DNA from: Parabacteroides goldsteinii DSM 19448 = WAL 12034
Lineage (GTDB): Bacteria > Bacteroidota > Bacteroidia > Bacteroidales > Tannerellaceae
Reading direction: 5' to 3'
DNA: 64,000 nucleotides
Assembly: GCF_000969835.1 (NCBI RefSeq)
Contig: NZ_KQ033912.1
Span: 2,437,963-2,501,962, forward strand
Below are positions 19,357 to 27,372 of this stretch, piece by piece (the stretch's first letter is position 1; the number at the start of each line of letters is the position of its first letter). The notes under the pieces were generated by a model, which saw only the letters and a list, made by a program, of their open reading frames with translations, was not told where the DNA came from and did no database searches. A program made the position numbers and the translations under genes.

Positions 19357-19364
19357 TACTTTTG
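19357..19364 (+). promoter_or_regulatory. Candidate -7 box (TACTTTTG) upstream of susC (PUL 2)
   Basis: TACTTTTG fits TAnnTTTG. The -33 element is poor. If used, the transcript would carry an untranslated leader of about 190 nt before the poly-G susC start. Confidence 0.35.
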
Positions 19365-19568
19365 TTGTTGTAAATATACTGGCCATATAATACAAAGAAT
19401 CTATCATGTTTAACTTTAAATGTAATATGCCTATGCCCTAATTGTAATTGAAAGCACTAGTATCAAATTTATACAAAGTACAATTTTGATAATCTTAAAC
19501 ATATCAGGTAAGACTGATAAAATACTCTATTCTTAATAACATAACAAATGTGAAATAAGTATGAAAAA

Positions 19569-22500
19569 ATGTTTAACGGGGGGGGGGGGGGTAAATATAC
19601 TCCTATATTAAAGTCCACACTTCCATTATTACTTTTAAGCATGCTCTCAGGAGCAAATGTATATGCGGCTAATGACTCTAATTTGAAGGATGTGTCAATA
19701 ACAATTAGTCAGCAACAAAAGAAAATTACGGGTGTTGTAACAGACAAAGAGGGAGTACCGGTTATCGGTGCCAATGTCTTGGAGAAGGGGACAACAAACG
19801 GAACTGTTACAGATGCAGACGGACGATTTTCTTTGGATATTTCTCGTAATGCAACACTACAAATTTCTTATCTTGGTTATAATACACAAAACATCGTGGT
19901 TGGTAATCAAACTACTTTTGCAGTAAAGCTCTCGGAAGATTCAGAAGCTCTGGATGAGGTTGTTGTTGTGGCCTATGGTACTCAGAAAGCCCGTGCGGTA
20001 ACTGGTTCCATGAGCAAATTGAATAATGAGGAGCTGGAAGATATCCCAGTTCCGAATATCAGTCAGAAAATGCAGGGGAAATTCTCCGGAGTACAGATTA
20101 CACAGGCAAACGGTGAACCCGGTGGTGGTATGGCTATCCGTATCCGTGGCGCTGCTTCAGTGAATGGCGGTAACAGCCCTCTTGTAGTAATAGATGGATT
20201 CCCGATCACTCCGAATGAAGGTACAGGACTGGAGTCGATAAGTCCTGAAGAAATCGAAAATATTACAATCCTTAAAGATGCTGCTTCTACCTCTTTGTAT
20301 GGTTCCAGGGCTGCCAACGGTGTTATCTTGGTAACGACTAAAAGAGCAAAAGAAGGAAAAACTGATGTCGAGTTCAGTGCTTATTTCGGTGCAACACAAG
20401 TATCAAAAAGAGGACGTCCCGATGTAATGAATGCACAGGAATTTGCCCAGTTCAAAAAAGAGTATTATGAAGACCAGGCTAAGTATGAAGGCTATACCGG
20501 AGGAGTTCCCGAATGTTATCAGAATCCTTCTTCATTGCAGAATGGTACGGACTGGTACGATGTACTTTTGCAGACTGCATTGACGCAGAATTATAACCTG
20601 AGTTTGCAGTCAGGAACTACAAAAGTGAAATCGGCTGTGAACCTGAACTACAATAAGCAGGATGGTGTTATTATCAATACCTATTCGGAACGCTTCTCGG
20701 CACGTGCCAATAATGTCTATGAAGCTTCGGACCGTGTAACGTTTGGCTTGAATTTATCAGGTTCTTATATGAGCGGGCAGATTATTCCCGGATTGGGCGG
20801 CGGACGTAATATAATTGGTTCTGCCTTCTTGATGGATCCACAGTTGAAATACAAGAATGATGACGGGACATATCCGATATCTTATTCACAACCGGGTATG
20901 TTTGCCAATCCAAACTTCTATCTCGTGCTGAATGAACGCGACGATCCGAAAAAGAGAATGAGAGGTACTCTCAATACCTATGCAGATGTCAAAATTATAG
21001 ACGGATTGAAATATCGTATCAGCGCAAATGCTGATTTGGGATCGGATCAAACCGAATCATGGGTTCCTTCTATTGCAAATGGTGCCATGTTCACTGCTCC
21101 TCCTCAACCGGCTGTCGGTTCTTATGGTACCAGTAAATATGTGAACTGGTTGATCGAGAATATGTTGACCTACAATAAGACATTTGCGGATAAGCATAAT
21201 GTTGATCTTTTGCTCGGATATTCAACTCAGAAGACGACCTCTGAAAATGCAAAAATCAATGCATCAGATTATCCTGATGATGAAGTGGGTTGGTTCAATG
21301 CCGCCACAACAAAGGTCGGTGAAGGTGATAGAAGTTCATGGGCAATGATCTCTTATCTGGCACGTGCCAATTATGATTATATGGGTAAATACTTACTGTC
21401 TGTATCTTTCCGTCGGGATGGTTGTTCTCGTTTTGGTATGAATGCGAAGTGGGCTAATTTCCCCTCTGTTTCTGCCGGTTGGATTGCTTCGGATGAAAGC
21501 TTCATGGAGAGATTCGATAGGTTGAGCTATTTAAAATTACGTGGAAGTTATGGTATCGTAGGTAACTATAATATCGGTAACTATAATCATTTGGCTACGA
21601 TCGGAACTTACAACTATGTCTTCAATAACGGAATTTCTGCCGGACGTGGAACAAGTGGTATCGGTAATGCGGACCTTACCTGGGAAACAACCAAACAGCT
21701 CGACTTCGGTGTGGATTTAGGATTATTCAATGACCGTGTATTCTTGGTTTATGACTACTATTGGAAGAAAACGGATGGTTTGTTGTATCAGATTGATATT
21801 CCTTATTCTTCCGGATTCGAAAACATCCAATCCAATATTGGTGAATTCAGATTCTGGGGACATGAAGTTGGCTTGGAAACGAAGAATATGACAGGCAAGT
21901 TTAAATGGAATACCAGCTTGAATTTGACATTTAACCGTAATAAAGCAATGAAGCTGGGTACGAACAATACGCCGATTGGCGGTAATAACAATCAGGAAGA
22001 TTACAACCGTACGGAAGTCGGTAAACCATTAGGTCTGTTCTACGGCTACGTCTATGATGGCGTTTTCATGACTCAGGAAGAATATGAAGCCGGACCTAAA
22101 CATGCCTCTTCTATGGTCGGTACTGTTCGTATGAAGGACTTGAATGGCGATAATGTTATTGATAATAATGACCGTACTTTTATCGGCGACCCGAATCCGG
22201 ATTGTATTTTTGGTATGACTAATACTTTCTCATGGAAAGATTTTGATGCAAGTGTTGTATTTACCGGTTCATTAGGTGGAGACATTATAGACGGAACTTA
22301 TGAATGGACGGAAAATATAGACGGTGTATTTAATGTTCGTAAGGAAGTCGCAGAACGCTGGCGCTCAGAAGATAATCCAGGTAATGGTAATATTCCGAGA
22401 ACAAGAACAGGTACGACCGAGTTATTCCGATATACCAATTCTCGTTGGGTATTCAAGAATAATTACATAACGTTAAAGAATATCACGTTGGGATATACGA

Positions 22501-22694
22501 TTCCGATGAAATCAAATCCTTATATCAAGGGAATACGTGTTTATGGAAGTGCTCAAAATCTGTTTACCGTAGGTTCTTATCCGGGTATGAATCCGGAGGT
22601 AAACAAGAACACCAGCGGATTATATCAGGGAGTGGATCATACAACATATCCTGTTGCCAGAATTTATACAATTGGCTTGAATGTTAAATTTTAA
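19569..22694 (+). CDS. SusC-like TonB-dependent transporter with poly-G start region (PUL 2)
   Basis: 1041-residue outer-membrane importer with signal sequence (TLPLLLLSMLSGANVYA), carboxypeptidase-like domain (ITGVVTDKEGVPVIGANVLEKG), EALDEVVVVAYG, plug (MAIRIRGAASVNGG, LVVIDGFPITPNEG) and barrel ending NVKF. The start is unusual: 14 consecutive G lie at 19578-19591. In this length the barrel is in frame with the ATG at 19569 (MFN then five Gly). A more typical start, ATG at 19561 (MKKCLTGGGG), is out of frame and stops after 16 codons. With 12 or 15 G the 19561 start would read through; with 13 or 16 neither would. This makes slipped-strand phase variation likely. SusD follows 13 bp after the stop. 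Confidence 0.92.
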   Translation: MFNGGGGGKYTPILKSTLPLLLLSMLSGANVYAANDSNLKDVSITISQQQKKITGVVTDKEGVPVIGANVLEKGTTNGTVTDADGRFSLDISRNATLQISYLGYNTQNIVVGNQTTFAVKLSEDSEALDEVVVVAYGTQKARAVTGSMSKLNNEELEDIPVPNISQKMQGKFSGVQITQANGEPGGGMAIRIRGAASVNGGNSPLVVIDGFPITPNEGTGLESISPEEIENITILKDAASTSLYGSRAANGVILVTTKRAKEGKTDVEFSAYFGATQVSKRGRPDVMNAQEFAQFKKEYYEDQAKYEGYTGGVPECYQNPSSLQNGTDWYDVLLQTALTQNYNLSLQSGTTKVKSAVNLNYNKQDGVIINTYSERFSARANNVYEASDRVTFGLNLSGSYMSGQIIPGLGGGRNIIGSAFLMDPQLKYKNDDGTYPISYSQPGMFANPNFYLVLNERDDPKKRMRGTLNTYADVKIIDGLKYRISANADLGSDQTESWVPSIANGAMFTAPPQPAVGSYGTSKYVNWLIENMLTYNKTFADKHNVDLLLGYSTQKTTSENAKINASDYPDDEVGWFNAATTKVGEGDRSSWAMISYLARANYDYMGKYLLSVSFRRDGCSRFGMNAKWANFPSVSAGWIASDESFMERFDRLSYLKLRGSYGIVGNYNIGNYNHLATIGTYNYVFNNGISAGRGTSGIGNADLTWETTKQLDFGVDLGLFNDRVFLVYDYYWKKTDGLLYQIDIPYSSGFENIQSNIGEFRFWGHEVGLETKNMTGKFKWNTSLNLTFNRNKAMKLGTNNTPIGGNNNQEDYNRTEVGKPLGLFYGYVYDGVFMTQEEYEAGPKHASSMVGTVRMKDLNGDNVIDNNDRTFIGDPNPDCIFGMTNTFSWKDFDASVVFTGSLGGDIIDGTYEWTENIDGVFNVRKEVAERWRSEDNPGNGNIPRTRTGTTELFRYTNSRWVFKNNYITLKNITLGYTIPMKSNPYIKGIRVYGSAQNLFTVGSYPGMNPEVNKNTSGLYQGVDHTTYPVARIYTIGLNVKF
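19578..19591 (+). repeat. Homopolymer run of 14 G inside the susC start region
   Basis: A single uninterrupted G14 in otherwise AT-rich DNA, positioned between two candidate start codons and the signal peptide. No other comparably long G or C run was noticed in the window. Confidence 0.95.
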
Positions 22695-22707
22695 AGAGCA
22701 TGAGAAT

Positions 22708-24252
22708 ATGAAAAAGTTGAATATATATATTTTTGCGGCAAGTGTGTTGTCTCTTTCTTCTTGCAGTGACTCTTTCTTGAATCTGACTCCTGAGACAACT
22801 ATTACGACGGAAACATTTTATAAAACTGCAGATCATTTTGAACAAGCTACAGTTGCTTCGTATACAGGTTTGAGAAATATCGCCTTGAGTGGTATATTTA
22901 TGGATGAGATGCGTTCAGATAATACATTCTATACCTACTATAGCGGTGATAGAGGTCCTTATAACTCGACTGAAAAACTAGCTTTGTTTTTAGATGACGA
23001 AACTGTCGGTTGGAGTCCGGACCGTTATAAAGGCGTTTATTCTAGTATTGCCAAGGTAAATACGATTTTGGGTAGACTGGATGCTTCCGAATTGACGGAA
23101 GAAGAAAAGAAAACGGTAAAAGCAGAAGCTTTGTTCCTGAGAGCCTTCTATTATTTCGATTTGGTACAGCATTGGGGCGGTGTTCCTCTTATGTTGCAAG
23201 AGGTTACTACCGAAGCAGAAGCTTTTGCTGCTAAATCTCCGGCAGAAGATGTTTATAAACAAATACTTACAGATGTTTCGGAAGCAATATCTTTGGGATT
23301 GCCGGTTGCAAGCACTTTCCCGCAGAGTGGCCGGGCAACGATGGGAGCTGCTAAAATGTTGCGTGCTTATTGTTACATGTCACAGCCTACTCGTGATTAC
23401 AAAGCTGCTGAACAGGATTTGAAAGATATCACACAGATGAATTACGGTCTTTTGGACAGTTATGAAGCTGTATTTAATCCTGCCAATAAGAACTCGAAAG
23501 AATCTATTTTTGAAATACAGTACATCGAAGATGGCTCTAATGCAGGCGTACATAATGATATTCCTTGGCGTTTGATTCCGAAATGTAGTAATAATGACTT
23601 CCTGATGGGTATCACTTTTTCGAACTATGCAGGTACAAGCGGTGGCTGGTGCGTTCCTACGGAAGAGATGATTCAGTCTTATGAACCGGGTGACAAGCGT
23701 TTGGATGCTTCCATTGCTGTAGCAGAAGGTAAGACAGATGACGCTGAACAGTTTACTTGCGAAGAAGTCAAGACGGTATCGGATTTTACTCCGACAACTG
23801 GTAAAAATTTCTACTACTTCATCCGGAAGTATTATCACCCTCCTTATCAGTATGCTGGGCGTGCAGGAGATAACTTCCCGGTTTACCGTTATGCAGGTAC
23901 TTTGTTGTTACTGGCAGAAAATTTGGTTGCACAAAATCGGAATGCAGAGGCTTTGCCTTATATAAACGAGGTAAGAACCCGTGCCGGATTGGAGCCGCTG
24001 ACCAGCGTTACTGCAGAGGATGTAGCTGATGAGATGCGTCATGAACTGGCCTTTGAAAACCATCGTTGGACAGATTTGGTTCGTACGGGTAAAGCCATAG
24101 AAACAATGACCGAATTTGGAAAGACGATGAAGGCAAAGTATCAGTGGATTCTTCCTTCTGCATTTGAGGTAACGGGAAACCGTTTGGTATTCGCTTTCCC
24201 GTTAAGAGAAAGACAGATCAATTATTTGCTGGAACAGAATCCGGGATATTGA
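22708..24252 (+). CDS. SusD-like lipoprotein (PUL 2)
   Basis: 514-residue RagB/SusD lipoprotein from the ATG at 22708 (MKKLNIYIFAASVL, lipobox SLSSC). A frame from 22681 exists but overlaps the susC stop and adds nine charged residues before the signal, so it is rejected. Typical features are the KAEALFLRAFYYFDLVQHWGG helix, RYAGTLLLLAENLVAQ, the C-terminal RHELAFENHRWTDLVRTG motif and a terminal NPGY. Together with the transporter upstream it forms the glycan-capture pair. A perfect stem-loop terminator follows. Confidence 0.95.
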   Translation: MKKLNIYIFAASVLSLSSCSDSFLNLTPETTITTETFYKTADHFEQATVASYTGLRNIALSGIFMDEMRSDNTFYTYYSGDRGPYNSTEKLALFLDDETVGWSPDRYKGVYSSIAKVNTILGRLDASELTEEEKKTVKAEALFLRAFYYFDLVQHWGGVPLMLQEVTTEAEAFAAKSPAEDVYKQILTDVSEAISLGLPVASTFPQSGRATMGAAKMLRAYCYMSQPTRDYKAAEQDLKDITQMNYGLLDSYEAVFNPANKNSKESIFEIQYIEDGSNAGVHNDIPWRLIPKCSNNDFLMGITFSNYAGTSGGWCVPTEEMIQSYEPGDKRLDASIAVAEGKTDDAEQFTCEEVKTVSDFTPTTGKNFYYFIRKYYHPPYQYAGRAGDNFPVYRYAGTLLLLAENLVAQNRNAEALPYINEVRTRAGLEPLTSVTAEDVADEMRHELAFENHRWTDLVRTGKAIETMTEFGKTMKAKYQWILPSAFEVTGNRLVFAFPLRERQINYLLEQNPGY

Positions 24253-24269
24253 TAAATAGATAGTAGTGA

Positions 24270-24304
24270 GGAGATTGTTCTTTGTAACAATCTCCTTGTT
24301 TTGT
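24270..24304 (+). terminator. Intrinsic terminator/attenuator after susD (PUL 2)
   Basis: Perfect 10-bp stem ggagattgtt (24270-24279) / aacaatctcc (24286-24295), 6-nt loop, T-rich tail ttgttttgtt. Confidence 0.85.
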
Positions 24305-24328
24305 TAATATTTGTATTAGAAAAATACC

Positions 24329-24639
24329 ATGAAACATACTGGATTAAGGTTTATCTTCTTTTTACTGGTCATATTTTTTTGCTGCAATTCGGTCGCAGGT
24401 CAAAGAGTAGGTGACCTTAGTGATCTGTTTGTCTCACCACCGGATCATGCAAAGCCAAGGGGCTATTGCCGGTAGAGAAGCGTTTTACAAAAACATATGA
24501 TGTTTTCCGTTTCGATATGCTGAGGGGAAGTACTCTACTGACTGACGCAGGTTTACTCGGTCCGGTTAATATAACACAGCAAAAGGAGCAGTACATTTTT
24601 ATTCCCAAGGAAAGAAAGGGAAACGGACCCTTCGGTTGA
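24329..24639 (+). pseudogene. Internally deleted GH106-like glycosidase remnant
   Basis: The ATG at 24329 opens a normal signal peptide (FIFFLLVIFFCCNSVAG) followed by LSDLFVSPPDHAKPRGY and a stop. The wording F..PP..AKPR is how GH106-like enzymes begin after the signal. A second frame then gives TYDVFRFDMLRGSTLLTDAGLLGPVNI up to a stop at 24639. SGLLGPV-type endings are typical of the C-terminus of the same family, and the intact relative at 30143 ends in a similar YGLMTDF segment. So the N- and C-terminal ends survive while the ~900 residues between them are lost. The 439-bp gap before GH78 holds only this and the preceding terminator. Confidence 0.7.
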
Positions 24640-24691
24640 GGATTCCGGATACAGTGTCTGTCGAGTTTGTTAAAACTAAATTCATTAGGAG

Positions 24692-27364
24692 ATGAAAAAG
24701 GATAAGATTATTAGGGGGATGGTTATTGTGTTTTTATGTTCTGTAAACATCTGTGGACTAGAGGCGCAGGAGAAAGCCGGAGAGTGTGTGCCTACAGATT
24801 TGAAATGCGAGCATCTGGTTGCTCCGTTAGGTATCGACCGCCAGGCTCCGCGTTTTTCGTGGCATCTGGAAGATAGCAGGGGCGGAGCCGTTCAAACCGC
24901 CTACAGGATCACTGTAGGAAAAGATTCTGTCGCTTTGTCCAAAGGAAAGAAGATCTTGTGGCAGGAGAAAAAGGCAGACGGAAAAACGATGGCAGGTTAT
25001 AAAGGGAAAGCCCTGGAGCCTTTTACGAAATATTATTGGAGTGTTACTGTTTGGGACAAAGACAAGCAGGAATCCCGGAAAGTAATTTCTTCTTTTGAAA
25101 CAGGTATGTTGACGCCTTCAAACTGGGAGGGAACATTTATTTCAGATGGACAGGATATAGAGTCCCGTGAGACTCCCTATTTCCGGAAAGCTATTCGATT
25201 AGACAAGAACGTCCAATCGGCAAGGGCGTACATAGTGGCAGCCGGATTATATGAACTATCCATTAACGGGCAGAAGGTCGGTGACCATTTTTTAGATCCG
25301 GCTTTTACCGATTATGACAAGCGGTTATTGTATGTTACGTATGATGTCACTGATCTTTTGAGTAAAGGAGATAATACAGTGGGGGTAATTCTCGGAAATG
25401 GCTGGTATAACCATCAGCCGGTTGCTGAATGGTCCTTTGATAAAGCTCCATGGCGTAAGCGTCCTTCTTTCTGCCTGAATTTGCATATAACATATACGGA
25501 TGGGACAAAAGAGATTCTGGCATCCGATGAAAGTTTCAAGGTGAAAGGCGGTCCCATTACATTCAATGCTATTTATGTAGCTGAAAATTATGATTTCAGG
25601 AAAGAACTGCCGGGTTGGAATACGGTTTCTTATGATGATTCTTCCTGGAAAAACGCAACGGAAGTTGTTTGGCCGGGTGCAAATATAACATCGCAGACCA
25701 TGCATCCGATTCGTGCTACGGAATATTGCAAGCCTGTTGATCTGAAAAAGTTGAATGATACGCTTTATTTGTACGACTTTGGGCAAAACTGGTCAGGTGT
25801 GACGACGTTTAAGGCGAAGGGTGCGCCCGGAACAAAAGTGAAAATACGTCATGGAGAACAACTGGATTCCCGCAGGAAACGATTGTTTGATGATAATAAT
25901 ATCCAGTTTTATCAAAATGTAAACGAGCCGTTGAAATATGGGGTTCACCCTGAAGATGAATTGTTCCAGACGGATGTGTTGATATTGGACGGTAAGGAAA
26001 ACGAATTTACACCCCGTTTTAATTATAAGGGATTCCAATATGTGGAAGTCTCCTCGGATAAGCCTCTGCATCTGACGACAGAAAATATAACATCTCATTT
26101 TATTCATACGGATTCACCGGCAAACGGATCTTTCGAATGTTCAGATACGTTGATCAACAGATTGCTGAGGGCTACGAATTATTCTTATTTATCGAATCTG
26201 GTCGGATATCCGACCGATTGTCCTCATCGTGAGAAAAATGGCTGGACGGGTGACGCCCATCTGGCTATTGAAACGGGCTTGTATAGTTTTGATGCAATTA
26301 CCCTATATGAAAAATGGATGGCAGACCATCGGGATAATATGTATGACGGAGGCAGGCTGCGTTGTATCATTCCTTCCGGAGGTTGGGGAGGCGATATCGC
26401 TGACTGGACTTGCTCGATGACCATTATTCCCTGGACCCTGTATGAGTTTTACGGTGATCCGACTTGCTTGAAAGATAATTATGAAGCAATGAAGATGCAT
26501 ACGGATTATTGGCTGAATAAGTATCCGGAAGGGTTGATCGGAGATTACTGTCTGGGTGACTGGGTCCCTCATAAGTCGATTGCAGATAAGGAACTGACAG
26601 CTTCTATTTATCATTACAAAAATGCGGATATCGTTTCCCGTACTGCCAAACTGTTCGGTTTTGAGAAAGATTATGAGTATTATAAGGCAGCGGCTGAAAA
26701 AATAAAGAATGCGATCAATGAGAAGTTCCTGAATAGGGAAACCGGTATTTATGCCAACGGCTATCAGACGGAGCTTAGTATGCCTTTATATTGGGGTATA
26801 GTCCCGGAAGACTGTAAAGAAAAGGTTGCAGAACAGTTAACCAAACGGGTAAAAGCGGACAAAGATCATTTGGATGTGGGTATTATGGGATGTAAAACGA
26901 TCCTTAATGCATTGACGGAGACGGGAAATGTAGAACAGGCTTACCGTATGGTGACCCAGCAGGATTATCCTTCATGGGGAAACTGGTTACGCCAGGGAGC
27001 GACAACTCTTTACGAGAACTGGGATTATAATGGCCTTGCCTGGGGATATTCGCAGAATCACATAATGTATGGTGAGATCGGTGCATGGTTCTATAAGGCC
27101 TTGGCGGGGATTAATGTCGATCCGCAGAACCCTGGTTTTAAGAATGTGATCCTGAAGCCTCATTTTGTAGAAGAACTGACCTATGTAAAAGCTTCTTATA
27201 ATTCTCCTTACGGGTTGATAAAATCAGCTTGGGAAAGAGTGGGTGATAAAATTATTTATAAAGTAACTGTGCCTCCCGGTGCAACGGCTACATTGCATCT
27301 GGAAGGGGAAAATACTCCTAAAGAGTTGATTGCAGGTACTTATAAATTTGAGGTAAATAAATAA
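24692..27364 (+). CDS. GH78 alpha-L-rhamnosidase
   Basis: 890-residue exported enzyme that releases terminal alpha-L-rhamnose. After a signal (MVIVFLCSVNICGLEAQ) the GH78 order is clear: an N-terminal domain (CEHLVAPLGIDRQAPRFSW), the jelly-roll segment with YDVTDLLSKGDNTVGVILGNGW, then the (alpha/alpha)6 catalytic barrel. The general acid sits in DCPHREKNGWTGDAH (Glu514), and the second catalytic Glu in GATTLYENWD (Glu775). A C-terminal beta domain closes the protein. It has a good Shine-Dalgarno-like taggag before the ATG. The next GH78 gene begins 8 bp after its stop, so the two are co-transcribed. Confidence 0.93.
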   Translation: MKKDKIIRGMVIVFLCSVNICGLEAQEKAGECVPTDLKCEHLVAPLGIDRQAPRFSWHLEDSRGGAVQTAYRITVGKDSVALSKGKKILWQEKKADGKTMAGYKGKALEPFTKYYWSVTVWDKDKQESRKVISSFETGMLTPSNWEGTFISDGQDIESRETPYFRKAIRLDKNVQSARAYIVAAGLYELSINGQKVGDHFLDPAFTDYDKRLLYVTYDVTDLLSKGDNTVGVILGNGWYNHQPVAEWSFDKAPWRKRPSFCLNLHITYTDGTKEILASDESFKVKGGPITFNAIYVAENYDFRKELPGWNTVSYDDSSWKNATEVVWPGANITSQTMHPIRATEYCKPVDLKKLNDTLYLYDFGQNWSGVTTFKAKGAPGTKVKIRHGEQLDSRRKRLFDDNNIQFYQNVNEPLKYGVHPEDELFQTDVLILDGKENEFTPRFNYKGFQYVEVSSDKPLHLTTENITSHFIHTDSPANGSFECSDTLINRLLRATNYSYLSNLVGYPTDCPHREKNGWTGDAHLAIETGLYSFDAITLYEKWMADHRDNMYDGGRLRCIIPSGGWGGDIADWTCSMTIIPWTLYEFYGDPTCLKDNYEAMKMHTDYWLNKYPEGLIGDYCLGDWVPHKSIADKELTASIYHYKNADIVSRTAKLFGFEKDYEYYKAAAEKIKNAINEKFLNRETGIYANGYQTELSMPLYWGIVPEDCKEKVAEQLTKRVKADKDHLDVGIMGCKTILNALTETGNVEQAYRMVTQQDYPSWGNWLRQGATTLYENWDYNGLAWGYSQNHIMYGEIGAWFYKALAGINVDPQNPGFKNVILKPHFVEELTYVKASYNSPYGLIKSAWERVGDKIIYKVTVPPGATATLHLEGENTPKELIAGTYKFEVNK

Positions 27365-27372
27365 TTACGGAT

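Larger units (their letters stand above)
18975..19568. other. 594-bp gap between the first and second loci
   Basis: This AT-rich stretch holds a decayed GH78-type fragment (19014-19114), a promoter-like box at 19357-19364 and a long leader to susC. No other coding potential is convincing: the open frame 19072-19320 is Cys/Leu/Tyr-rich with no recognisable domain. Confidence 0.6.
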
